The position numbers and the translations under genes are program-made. The notes beneath the pieces are model-generated. The model was not told the origin of the DNA. It made no database searches and was given only the letters and a program-made list of their open reading frames with translations. Positions 7,276 to 14,020 of a stretch of DNA of 23,132 nucleotides are shown piece by piece. Origin of the DNA: Dehalococcoidia bacterium (GTDB lineage: Bacteria > Chloroflexota > Dehalococcoidia > Dehalococcoidales > DAOWKM01); contig DAOWKM010000037.1 in NCBI GenBank assembly GCA_030643695.1, positions 1-23,132 of the forward strand. Direction: 5' to 3'. Position 1 is the first letter of the stretch; every line of letters starts with the position of its first letter.

Positions 7276-8226
7276 TTAAATCCAGTGCTTACGGTGGAGG
7301 AAGGAGAGTATGCCACCAATAATAACCAGCATGATAAGGAACACATAGAGGAGGGAATAGCTAGACTCCTGGAAAGGCAATGGGATATTCATTCCATAGA
7401 TACTGGCGACTACAGTGATAGGCAGGAGGATAATAGCAATAATGGTTAGCATTCGTATGACCTCATTGGTGCGATTAGTCGCCAGCGAATCATGAGTATC
7501 GTTTAACCCTTCAATTATTTCTTTGTATTCGTCCAAACCATCCCATATCTTATCCACATGGTCAACCATATCTCCAAAGTAAACCGCCATATCCATCTCG
7601 GTGAAGCGGCGAAGCCTGGGTTCCAGACCGCTGATAACGGTTCTCATTGGCCAAATGATGCGGCGCAGGGAGATAACATCACGCCGAAGTATGGAGATTT
7701 CCTTTATCGCTTTGGGCATCTCGCTGGAGAAGATATTATCCTCAACAGTCTCAATATTATCACCAATCTTATTTAATATGGGCAGGCAGTAGTCAACTAA
7801 CCTATCAACTATACGGTAGAGAAGGTAACCAGGGCCCTGGCTGAAATTCTCTTGTCGCGATTCTTCATCAATCTGGCATTCTTTGAACAATTTTACCAGT
7901 GGCTTAAGCTCGCCTTTATGCAGGGTAATGAGGTATTTTTTACCGATGAAGACTGATACCTGACTGGGGATAGTTACCCCTGTCTCTTTTTTAAATACAG
8001 GGAAGTGAAAGACTAAAAATAGGTAGTCTTTATATTCATCTATTTTAGGTCGCTGTATTCGGCTGAGGCAATCATCTAAATCTAGGGGGTGAAAGGGGTA
8101 GTTTTGAGCTAGATATTCTGTCTCCCGTTCCGTGGGTTTCTCAATATTAACCCAGGTTAAGTCACCCCAGGTAAGCGACTGTAAGTTTAATGGTTGCTTT
8201 TCATTTTTGACCTTTGCCACAGTCAT
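7276..8226 (-). CDS. corA: CorA-family Mg2+/Co2+ transporter
   Basis: A 316-aa divalent-cation channel of the inner membrane. Family features seen are a soluble N-terminal alpha/beta domain with HPLDLDDCL and R-x-Q-R-P-K-x-D-E-Y, and a long acidic helical region (about 130-255). Two C-terminal membrane segments follow: MLTIIAIILLPITVVASIYG ending in the signature YGMN (G278 onward), and LLYVFLIMLVIIGGILSF, then a basic tail RKHW. CorA forms pentamers in which the GMN loop selects hydrated Mg2+. AAAGGA is 8-9 nt upstream of the ATG. It is the first gene of the minus-strand run that ends in valS. No convincing sigma-70 promoter could be drawn for it in the 107-bp divergent region. Confidence 0.93.
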   Translation of the reverse strand: MTVAKVKNEKQPLNLQSLTWGDLTWVNIEKPTERETEYLAQNYPFHPLDLDDCLSRIQRPKIDEYKDYLFLVFHFPVFKKETGVTIPSQVSVFIGKKYLITLHKGELKPLVKLFKECQIDEESRQENFSQGPGYLLYRIVDRLVDYCLPILNKIGDNIETVEDNIFSSEMPKAIKEISILRRDVISLRRIIWPMRTVISGLEPRLRRFTEMDMAVYFGDMVDHVDKIWDGLDEYKEIIEGLNDTHDSLATNRTNEVIRMLTIIAIILLPITVVASIYGMNIPLPFQESSYSLLYVFLIMLVIIGGILSFLHRKHWI

Positions 8227-8272
8227 AGCATTATCCTTTGGTAAAAAGTCTGGTTATATTTTATCACAATTA

Positions 8273-8301
8273 TTGTTAGATAGCATCTAGCCTGATATAC
8301 T
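8273..8301 (+). promoter_or_regulatory. Sigma-70-type promoter for the zinc-ribbon micro-gene
   Basis: TTGTTA at 8273-8278, a 17-bp spacer, and TATACT at 8296-8301 lie upstream of the plus-strand gene at 8334. An imperfectly centred palindrome ACAAT-T-ATTGT (8266-8276) overlaps the -35 box and could be an operator in this divergent region; this is a weak inference. Confidence 0.55.
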
Positions 8302-8333
8302 GAAGGGAAATCTTAGATTGTTTTAGGTTAGAG

Positions 8334-8507
8334 ATGAAGCCCACAAAGCCTCCTTGGACATACAAGATTACTCTCAAAATTAAAAAGGCGCTGGGGATGA
8401 ACATATTCCTGTGTGATAGCTGTAAATGGAACTGGCGTGGAGCATGTCACAACCCGGCACGCCCTAATGCCACCTGGTGCCCTGATTATGAAAAACGAGG
8501 AAAGTAA
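8334..8507 (+). CDS. 57-aa Cys-rich (zinc-ribbon-like) protein
   Basis: A short plus-strand gene in the corA/nitroreductase gap. The protein starts MKPTKPPWTYKITLKIKKAL and has C27-D-S-C30, C38 and C49-P-D-Y near a basic end. The four cysteines in a W-rich context (CKWNW, ATWCPDY) look like a small metal-binding ribbon. It has a promoter-like pair at 8273-8301 and an AGGTTAG ribosome-site candidate before the ATG. It ends 14 bp before the convergent nitroreductase stop. I believe such small CDSC...RPNATWCPDY proteins recur in Dehalococcoidia, but no function is known to me. The organised cysteines, promoter and exact fit in the gap argue that it is real. Confidence 0.7.
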   Translation: MKPTKPPWTYKITLKIKKALGMNIFLCDSCKWNWRGACHNPARPNATWCPDYEKRGK

Positions 8508-8521
8508 AGCCTATTTACCGG

Positions 8522-9184
8522 TTAAAACCCGTGCCATCGGGTGAAGCTTTCTAAGGGTTCTCTTGGGCTTTCCAGTTTATTAGCTGGTTGCTGCCAATCA
8601 GGATAGCCGATAGCTATCCCGCCTACTATTATTTTCTCATCGGGGATGTTCAGAATCCTTCGCAAAATCTTGGGGTAGCTTACCACAGATGTTTCCGGAC
8701 AGGTGCCCAGTCCAAAAGCCAGTGCGGCTAACATTATGGACTGGAGGAATAACCCGATGTCGAGCAAAGACACCAGGCCTAGCCTGCGGTCTTGATAAAA
8801 TATTAAGGCATTAGGGGCATCAAAAAATCTAATTCTTAGCAGAGCCCACTGCTCTCTTGCCTCTCTATCCTCTCTGGCTATCCCTAGAATCCCATAAAGC
8901 CGGCGAGCCAGGTCACGGGAGCGGTTTAAATAGAGCTCGGGAGGGGGAGGCTCGGGGATGTCATGGTCGGGGGGAATCCCTGACTTTGCTGCTTCAAACA
9001 AAGCCTGTTTAAGTTGCTTCAGAACTTCCCCACCGATGACAGCTACTTCCCAGGGCTGACGGTTATTCGCTGATGGGGAATGCGAGGCTAGCCTTAAGAC
9101 CTCCTCCAGCACGTCTTTGGGTACTGGCTGGGGTAGGAAACCACGGATACTCTTTCTGCTTTTGATTGCCTCAGCTATTTCCAT
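8522..9184 (-). CDS. Nitroreductase-family FMN oxidoreductase
   Basis: A 220-aa NfsA/NfnB-fold protein starting MEIAEAIKSRKSIRGFLPQP. FMN-binding features are R-K-S-I-R-G-F near the N-terminus, SPSANNRQPWE in the middle and GGIAIGYPD near the C-terminus. The ATG at 9184 follows GGAGGG by 4 nt. A GTG at 9196 in the same frame would place the ribosome site inside the gene, so it is rejected. The family reduces nitro compounds, quinones, enones or flavins with NAD(P)H; the substrate cannot be read here. It is the last gene of the crotonase-dehydratase-thiolase run, 36 bp after thiolase, so it may process an intermediate or a flavin for that pathway (inference). Confidence 0.88.
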   Translation of the reverse strand: MEIAEAIKSRKSIRGFLPQPVPKDVLEEVLRLASHSPSANNRQPWEVAVIGGEVLKQLKQALFEAAKSGIPPDHDIPEPPPPELYLNRSRDLARRLYGILGIAREDREAREQWALLRIRFFDAPNALIFYQDRRLGLVSLLDIGLFLQSIMLAALAFGLGTCPETSVVSYPKILRRILNIPDEKIIVGGIAIGYPDWQQPANKLESPREPLESFTRWHGF

Positions 9185-9220
9185 TTGTCCCTCCACATAA
9201 AATCTAGGTGAGGAGCAGTA

Positions 9221-10501
9221 TTATTTCCTCTCCATAATCATAGCCATTCCCTGGCCACCACCGATACACAGTGTTGCCAGACCAAGTTGGAAGTTCTTAC
9301 GCATCATTTCATAGATAAGGGTAACCACAATTCTAGCCCCGGTGCAACCTATAGGATGTCCCAGTGAGATTCCACTACCATGAAAATTCGCCTTTTCGTA
9401 ATCAAAACCGAGCTCTCTCATTACTCCTATGGCTTGAGAGGCAAAGGCTTCATTTAATTCAATATAGTTTATATCCTTCAGGCTAAGTCCGGCCAGTTTG
9501 AGTGCCTTCTTGGTTGCTGGAACAGCGCCCAGACCCATAAATGCTGGGTCAACGCCGCCAGAGGCATAGGACCTGATAGTAGCCATTGGTTTTAGACCAA
9601 GCTCCTTTGCCTTTTCTGCCGACATTATTACTAAGGCAGCGGCGGCATCGGTTATTCCTGAGGCATTACCTGCAGTTACTGCCCCATCCTTTTTAAATAC
9701 CGGGGGCAGTTTGGCTAAAAGCTCCATAGAGGTTTCTCTGGGGTGTTCATCGGTATCAAATAGTTTAACCTCTCTCTTCTGGGTAACCTCAACCGGGACT
9801 ATCTCTTCTTTGAAGGTGCCATTCTTTATTGCCGCTAATGCCCTTTGGTTGCTCATCAGGGCAACTTCATCTTGCTCTTTTCTGGTTATGCCGTACTTCT
9901 CGGCTATGTTTTCCGAGGTTAGTCCCATATGATAATCGTAGAATGTCTCCCATAGCCCATCATGCACCATGCCATCAACTATCTCACTATTGAACATTCT
10001 GGCTCCCCATCTAGCTGTAGGCAAATAGTAGGGGGCAGCACTCATATTCTCTTGACCGCCAGCGATGATAACCTCAGCATCGCCAGCCTTTATTGCCTGG
10101 GCAGCCAGGGCTATGGACTTCATCCCCGAGGCGCAAATCTTATTTACTGTTTGAGCGGTTACCTCTTTGGGGATACCGGCATAGATTGATGCCTGGCGGG
10201 CAGTATTCTGACCGCGACCTGCCTGGAGAACATTGCCCATTATAACCTCATCAATCCTTACCTCTCTTAGAGAATCATCCCAGTCATAATACCTTTTCTC
10301 CAGCTCAATCAAGCCAGTATCCTTAAATACCTCAGGCGCATGGCTTAAAACCTCAGAGTCCCTCTTGGGTCGTAATCCTACCCTCTTTAACACCTCCTTA
10401 ATGACAATGCTACCCAATTTTTCTACGGGAATATCTCGTAGTGCTCCACCGTAATTACCTATGGCTGTTCTTACTCCGCTAGCAATTACAACCTCGGTCA
10501 T
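9221..10501 (-). CDS. Acetyl-CoA C-acetyltransferase (thiolase II)
   Basis: Condenses two acetyl-CoA to acetoacetyl-CoA or cleaves the latter. Key residues are intact: nucleophile C123 in NKICASGMKS, NEAFA, H382 in GHPIGCTGARI, and C412 in LCIGGGQG. At 426 aa it is about 35 residues longer than the usual 390-395. The extra length is a charged segment at about residues 44-80, between the first helices and the family motif DEVIMGNVLQAG. The ATG at 10501 follows AAGGAGG by 4 nt; a TTG one codon earlier is too close to the site. It lies 46 bp downstream of the dehydratase gene, in the same operon. Biosynthetic against degradative direction cannot be told from sequence. Confidence 0.93.
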   Translation of the reverse strand: MTEVVIASGVRTAIGNYGGALRDIPVEKLGSIVIKEVLKRVGLRPKRDSEVLSHAPEVFKDTGLIELEKRYYDWDDSLREVRIDEVIMGNVLQAGRGQNTARQASIYAGIPKEVTAQTVNKICASGMKSIALAAQAIKAGDAEVIIAGGQENMSAAPYYLPTARWGARMFNSEIVDGMVHDGLWETFYDYHMGLTSENIAEKYGITRKEQDEVALMSNQRALAAIKNGTFKEEIVPVEVTQKREVKLFDTDEHPRETSMELLAKLPPVFKKDGAVTAGNASGITDAAAALVIMSAEKAKELGLKPMATIRSYASGGVDPAFMGLGAVPATKKALKLAGLSLKDINYIELNEAFASQAIGVMRELGFDYEKANFHGSGISLGHPIGCTGARIVVTLIYEMMRKNFQLGLATLCIGGGQGMAMIMERK

Positions 10502-10547
10502 CAAGCCTCCTTATTCCCAGTGATACCACTGGTTTATATTTTCCCCT

Positions 10548-12026
10548 CTATAAATTTGGGATAGTTCCCAATCTATTGAAGGTGTATTTCTCATCCACAG
10601 GGATGCCGGCCAGACGCTTGGCGATGTTCTTTGTTCTCTCCATATCATAGCCGCCGAGAATGGCAATCTGCTCCATCCGTGGCGAACCACCACCATGAAG
10701 TTGGCCATACATATTCTGTCCGGCAGCTGCTGATAATGCCATATCCTCAACCCAGCGGAAGGCACGGTGCTGATTTTCAGCCGATACCTTAGGATTTCTC
10801 ATTATATACTTATCTAGGAAGGGGCGGAGCTCCTTATTTTCCCAATCGCCCTCAAGTGGTATGCTAGCCGGTAACCCTCCAGCAATATCAGCCACGATTT
10901 CGTAGCCACGGAAAACATGTAGCCCAGCATGCCTTCGGCTGACATTGCTATAAAGGATGTCAGGGATGTAGGTTCCTGAAGCCGATTTGGTAGCGTTGAT
11001 AGCAGCGGCAATACCTGTCCCGTAGCATAACTCAGAGACAGATATCATCTCAGCTAGTTTGTCGCCAACATGACCCTTTCCTTCAATACCATTACATTCC
11101 GCCATCAGAGCGGCGGCTCCCAAGAGCACATCAATCAATGCTGGCTTACAACCGGTGTAGCTATGCCGATGAAACAGGGCGAATAGAAGACCCAGCCTGC
11201 CTCCCAGCTCATATTCACCATTTAAGAATACATGCTCCCAGGGAACAAAGACATTGTCAAAGATTGTTGTTGAATGGACCTTTCCATAAGGGCCAGGCTC
11301 CCCTAGGTTCTGGAATTTATTAAATTTGGAACCGCTGAGGACTTGTTTTACCCCGTCGGCATCGCTGGGAATGACACAGGAAATCGCCCAGTCTCCCTCC
11401 TCCTTGGTCAGCATCCTGGTGGGGATTACTTCAATCCATTCCTCAAGAGGAGCCCCTGAGTTATTTACCTTAGCTCCTCGGATAACGATACCATCGCTCA
11501 GTGTCTCTACCTTGTGGACATATAAATCAGGGTCTAACTGCTGATGCGGTCTCTGTGAGCGGTCTCCCTTAACATCAGTCTGGGCACAGCTAGCCGTGCG
11601 GTCATTATCCTGGAAGTCCTTGAACCACTTCATAAATCTCTTATGATACTCGGTCCCGTATTTCTGGTCAGCCTCAGAACTGACCACATCATTAGCCGTA
11701 GTGGCGTCCATTCCCATACACCGTATAATGCACCCGCCCACCTGGTGGCAATATACTCTAATCATTTTTTGCTTGGCGAGCAGGTCGGTAGGACCTTGAT
11801 GAAGATGGCAGAATCGGTTTACTTTCTCGCCAGTGAGGTGGGATGTTGCCGTCATTACATCCTCGTATTCCTTAAACTCGGGGTCAGTTGGCATGTCATA
11901 GGTTTTGGCAATCACATTGACTGCCCCCTCCAGTCTGGAGTCATCTCGGCCGATGAGTTCACCATCCATATAGGTGTTCCGTCTCATCTTGTTTAGTCTT
12001 TGGCGATATTCACTTCCTGTAATCAT
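10548..12026 (-). CDS. abfD: 4-Hydroxybutyryl-CoA dehydratase / vinylacetyl-CoA isomerase
   Basis: A 492-aa flavin/iron-sulfur enzyme of the 4-hydroxyphenylacetate 3-hydroxylase-related superfamily. It shows the [4Fe-4S] ligand set known for the Clostridium AbfD enzyme: C99-x3-C103 in GGCIIRCMGMDA, and H286-x6-C293 in HRHSYTGC. This separates it from the oxygen-using hydroxylases, which lack the cluster. It converts 4-hydroxybutyryl-CoA to crotonyl-CoA by a radical mechanism and is oxygen sensitive. Of the adjacent ATG codons at 12029 and 12026, the second is 5 nt after GAGG and gives Cys numbering that matches the clostridial enzyme; a TTG at 12044 is less likely. It sits between crotonase and thiolase, fitting 4-hydroxybutyrate or crotonyl-CoA metabolism. 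A related assignment to another 4-hydroxyacyl-CoA cannot be excluded. Confidence 0.88.
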   Translation of the reverse strand: MITGSEYRQRLNKMRRNTYMDGELIGRDDSRLEGAVNVIAKTYDMPTDPEFKEYEDVMTATSHLTGEKVNRFCHLHQGPTDLLAKQKMIRVYCHQVGGCIIRCMGMDATTANDVVSSEADQKYGTEYHKRFMKWFKDFQDNDRTASCAQTDVKGDRSQRPHQQLDPDLYVHKVETLSDGIVIRGAKVNNSGAPLEEWIEVIPTRMLTKEEGDWAISCVIPSDADGVKQVLSGSKFNKFQNLGEPGPYGKVHSTTIFDNVFVPWEHVFLNGEYELGGRLGLLFALFHRHSYTGCKPALIDVLLGAAALMAECNGIEGKGHVGDKLAEMISVSELCYGTGIAAAINATKSASGTYIPDILYSNVSRRHAGLHVFRGYEIVADIAGGLPASIPLEGDWENKELRPFLDKYIMRNPKVSAENQHRAFRWVEDMALSAAAGQNMYGQLHGGGSPRMEQIAILGGYDMERTKNIAKRLAGIPVDEKYTFNRLGTIPNL

Positions 12027-12071
12027 CATAACCTCATTGCCCAATTTTAGATTTGCTTTATAGCGGGTGAA

Positions 12072-12830
12072 TTATTTTGCTTTATAGGCCGGCGGTCTCT
12101 TTTCTTTAAAGGCGTTAGCTCCCTCCATAAAGTCCTCAGTAGTTGTTCTAACCCAGTTATTTAACGACCTTTCTAGCCGTATGCCTTCATCCAAAGGCAG
12201 GTTATAGCCTCTGATTATAGCCTCTTTGACGGCTCTAATTGCTAGCGGACCTTTCTGGCAGATAAGCTCAGCCCACTTCATAGCGGTAGGCATAAGCTGG
12301 TCTAGGGGCACGACCTTGTTTACCAAGCCTATTCGGTATGCCTCCTGGGCATCTATCATTTCTCCGGTGAGTAGTAGCTCGGCGGCATTAGCCCGGGAGA
12401 TAAATCGGGGCAGTCTCTGGGTGCCTCCACCACCAGGGATGGCGCCGATATTTACCTCTGGTTGACCCAAGCGAGAATCTTCAGCAGCTATCCTTAAATC
12501 ACAGGTTAAAGCCATTTCCAGGCCACCGCCCAGACAGTAGCCATGGATAGCGGCAATAATTGGCTTCCATATGGTATCGGCAAAGTTATACGCCCTTTCG
12601 CCCCCTGCCTTCACCGGACCAGGGTGAAACTCTTTTATATCTTGGCCAGCAGAAAATGCCCTATCGCCGGCCCCAGTAAGAATACCGACCCACAGGCTGG
12701 GGTCATCCTGGAAATCTTCTAGGGCACTGCGTAGCTCCCGATGCACCTGGTTATTTAGTGCGTTCATTGCCTCAGGACGATTAATGGTGAAGATAGCAAT
12801 TCTACCTTCCTTCTTGTAATCAACAGCCAT
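12072..12830 (-). CDS. Enoyl-CoA hydratase (crotonase)
   Basis: A 252-aa crotonase-fold protein. It has the CoA/oxyanion motifs AFSAGQD (58-64) and HGYCLGGG (96-103), and both catalytic glutamates of true hydratases: E105 in GGGLEMALTCD and E125 in GQPEVNIGAIPGGGGTQRL. It is expected to hydrate crotonyl-CoA to (S)-3-hydroxybutyryl-CoA. GAGGAGG lies 6 nt before the ATG, an excellent ribosome site. It is the first gene of the operon read from the promoter at 12915-12944 and is followed by the dehydratase that makes crotonyl-CoA. No 3-hydroxybutyryl-CoA dehydrogenase is in the window, so one step is missing locally. Confidence 0.93.
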   Translation of the reverse strand: MAVDYKKEGRIAIFTINRPEAMNALNNQVHRELRSALEDFQDDPSLWVGILTGAGDRAFSAGQDIKEFHPGPVKAGGERAYNFADTIWKPIIAAIHGYCLGGGLEMALTCDLRIAAEDSRLGQPEVNIGAIPGGGGTQRLPRFISRANAAELLLTGEMIDAQEAYRIGLVNKVVPLDQLMPTAMKWAELICQKGPLAIRAVKEAIIRGYNLPLDEGIRLERSLNNWVRTTTEDFMEGANAFKEKRPPAYKAK

Positions 12831-12914
12831 AATAAACCTCCTCTTATAATTTTTGTTAATTAATAGCGGGAAGATATCAGACCAGGCTGCTGCCGATTGA
12901 CAGACATCGGGCTA

Positions 12915-12944
12915 ATTTTAGCAATGGGTTCATATCATTGTCAA
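12915..12944 (-). promoter_or_regulatory. Sigma-70-type promoter of the crotonase operon
   Basis: On the minus strand TTGACA (12944-12939), an 18-bp spacer and TAAAAT (12920-12915) form a near-consensus promoter, with A/T-rich sequence upstream. The predicted start near 12907 gives a leader of about 77 nt that contains a small CCGAT/ATCGG stem. The transposon target duplication begins 7 bp upstream of the -35 box. Confidence 0.75.
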
Positions 12945-12951
12945 GGTAAAA

Positions 12952-12959
12952 TAAAATTG
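12952..12959. repeat. Target-site duplication, left copy (TAAAATTG)
   Basis: TAAAATTG directly precedes the left inverted repeat and recurs exactly at 15652-15659, directly after the right inverted repeat. An 8-bp duplication is within the range known for IS1-family insertion. Confidence 0.88.
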
Positions 12960-12979
12960 GGTAGTGTATCAATTTGAAA
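12960..12979 (+). repeat. Left terminal inverted repeat
   Basis: GGTAGTGTATCAATTTGAAA, matching the complement of 15632-15651 at all 20 positions. It is followed within 10 bp by the promoter of the first passenger gene. Confidence 0.9.
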
Positions 12980-12988
12980 TTGAGGGGG

Positions 12989-13017
12989 TTGACAATGCTT
13001 GAGCGGTAGTTTATGCT
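12989..13017 (+). promoter_or_regulatory. Promoter of the small basic-protein gene, leaderless layout
   Basis: TTGACA (12989-12994), a 17-bp spacer and TATGCT (13012-13017) end 6 bp before the ATG at 13024. The predicted transcript would begin at or next to the start codon, and no ribosome site is present, so translation would be leaderless. TTGACA plus ATGCTTGAGCG recurs, with a one-base insertion, in the transposase promoter at 13983. Confidence 0.6.
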
Positions 13018-13023
13018 TCAAGT

Positions 13024-13242
13024 ATGAGAAATAAGAAAGAACACGATTTCAGCGTTACAGCCTTTAGGGTAGTCCAAGAAGCTACGGGGCAAATAGAACC
13101 TAAGCCGAAACAACCCATTGATTTTAAGGCTCTCGGTAGGCTTGGTGGTTTGAATGGTGGTAGGGCTAGGGCTGCAAAGCTCACACCTGAAAGGCGGGTA
13201 GAAATAGCAAAGAAAGCAGCACTGGCTAGGTGGAGTAAGTGA
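13024..13242 (+). CDS. Small basic protein with GGLNGGRARAAKLTPERR motif (72 aa)
   Basis: A hypothetical protein. The C-terminal half has the pattern LGRLGGLNGGRARAAKLTPE followed by RRVEIAKKAALARW, rich in Gly, Ala, Lys and Arg. This motif is shared by many small uncharacterised bacterial proteins and resembles a nucleic-acid-binding helix pair. The N-terminal half (VTAFRVVQEATGQIEPKPKQP) is also typical of that group. No biochemical role is established to my knowledge. The gene lies just inside the left end of the transposon, has its own promoter, probably lacks a leader, and ends 14 bp from the convergent mazF gene. As a transposon passenger it may modulate DNA binding or the adjacent toxin-antitoxin pair; this is speculation. 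Confidence 0.75.
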   Translation: MRNKKEHDFSVTAFRVVQEATGQIEPKPKQPIDFKALGRLGGLNGGRARAAKLTPERRVEIAKKAALARWSK

Positions 13243-13256
13243 ATAATAGGGTCTAT

Positions 13257-13601
13257 CTATACTAATCCAAGACTAATTTTAATCGCTTTATCTACTTCAG
13301 ACATTTTCCCACTAATCAATTGCCCACATCTATCACCAAGACGTATTTTATCAATGGTCATAATTGCAGCTAAATCAACAGCCCCACCTTGCTCTAAACC
13401 ACTTTCCTCTTTGGTGAATTCTACTAGAAATGGGTATGGCTTATTGGGTGCAGTAGTTAGAGAGGCTATAATCACCGTTGGGCTTACTTTGTTACCGACG
13501 TCATTTTGTATGATGAGGGCGGGTCTCACTCCAGCCTGTTCACTACCTTTCCCTATATCCCAATCCACCCAATAGATTTCGCCACGCCTAATATCGGACA
13601 C
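13257..13601 (-). CDS. mazF: MazF/PemK-family endoribonuclease toxin
   Basis: A 114-aa protein with the MazF-fold signature RRGEIYWVDWDIGKGSEQAG, then VRPALIIQND (R26 at the position of the catalytic arginine) and IIASLTTA (a threonine at the expected second site). The family cleaves mRNA at short sequences and arrests growth when its antitoxin is degraded. The start is GTG at 13601 with AAGG 8 nt upstream. It is 13 bp downstream of the ribbon-helix-helix antitoxin gene on the same strand, the usual antitoxin-first order. It is carried inside the IS1-type transposon, convergent with the small basic-protein gene. Confidence 0.9.
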   Translation of the reverse strand: MSDIRRGEIYWVDWDIGKGSEQAGVRPALIIQNDVGNKVSPTVIIASLTTAPNKPYPFLVEFTKEESGLEQGGAVDLAAIMTIDKIRLGDRCGQLISGKMSEVDKAIKISLGLV

Positions 13602-13614
13602 TCTTACACCTTAA

Positions 13615-13863
13615 TTACTTCCAAGCGGGAACAACTTCAGACGCTGCCTTAGCACTAAGTTCAGCAAATTGTTTGTGCTCTCTAGCCATAGCCTTATAGC
13701 CCTCTTCCATAAGTTCCATTGTGCGTTTCTGGGCTAGTTCTTCTAGGCACCGGGAAATAACTTTACTACGGCTAGTCTTGTTTTCCCTAGCAATCTCATC
13801 CGCTACCGCCTTTAGTTCTGGTCTAGTTATAATTGTAAATCTAGTTGCTGCTTGCATAACCAT
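13615..13863 (-). CDS. Ribbon-helix-helix antitoxin
   Basis: An 82-aa protein with an N-terminal ribbon-helix-helix DNA-binding segment: a beta strand TRFTIITRPEL, then helices LKAVADEIARENKTSRSKVI and ISRCLEELAQKRTMELM. The C-terminal tail (about 50-82) is charged and helical and probably wraps the toxin. It should bind MazF and repress its own operon. I prefer the ATG at 13863, 7 nt after GGATGG; a TTG at 13878 in frame and an ATG at 13857 are alternatives. It is transcribed from the promoter at 13902-13931, whose -10 box overlaps an inverted repeat that is a likely operator. Confidence 0.82.
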   Translation of the reverse strand: MVMQAATRFTIITRPELKAVADEIARENKTSRSKVISRCLEELAQKRTMELMEEGYKAMAREHKQFAELSAKAASEVVPAWK

Positions 13864-13890
13864 AATAACACCATCCAATATGAATATATC

Positions 13891-13906
13891 GTAATACTAT
13901 AATTAC
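13891..13906. promoter_or_regulatory. Candidate antitoxin operator (GTAAT-6-ATTAC)
   Basis: GTAAT (13891-13895) and ATTAC (13902-13906) form an inverted repeat with 6 bp between the arms. It overlaps the -10 box and start region of the toxin-antitoxin promoter, where an autorepressing ribbon-helix-helix protein would be expected to bind. Confidence 0.4.
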
Positions 13907-13931
13907 ACACCATTGCAACATATCTTGTCAA
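13902..13931 (-). promoter_or_regulatory. Promoter of the toxin-antitoxin operon
   Basis: On the minus strand TTGACA (13931-13926), an 18-bp spacer and TGTAAT (13907-13902) lie 39 bp upstream of the antitoxin ATG. The region is divergent from the transposase promoter; the 50 bp between the two -35 boxes is A/T rich and contains AAAAATATTTTT. Confidence 0.65.
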
Positions 13932-13982
13932 GTCCCCCTCACGCCTAAATAAAAAATATTTTTCAAAATAACCCTAAAACAC

Positions 13983-14011
13983 TTGACAAATGCTTGAGCG
14001 TATGGTATAAT
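13983..14011 (+). promoter_or_regulatory. Consensus promoter of the transposase gene
   Basis: TTGACA (13983-13988), 17 bp and TATAAT (14006-14011) are a perfect sigma-70 consensus. The ATG at 14021 starts 9 bp after the -10 box, so the transcript has almost no leader and no ribosome site is visible. The presence of the promoter within the 5' extension of the reading frame rules out the TTG start at 13994. Confidence 0.8.
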
Positions 14012-14020
14012 TTAGTCAAG

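Noticed and set aside
10511..10765. 84-aa minus-strand frame at the end of the dehydratase gene
   Set aside because: Same-strand shadow of the conserved dehydratase C-terminus in another frame; the composition is unlike a protein domain.
13994..14020. TTG start adding nine residues to the transposase
   Set aside because: These codons overlap the spacer and -10 box of a perfect consensus promoter, so they cannot be in the transcript.
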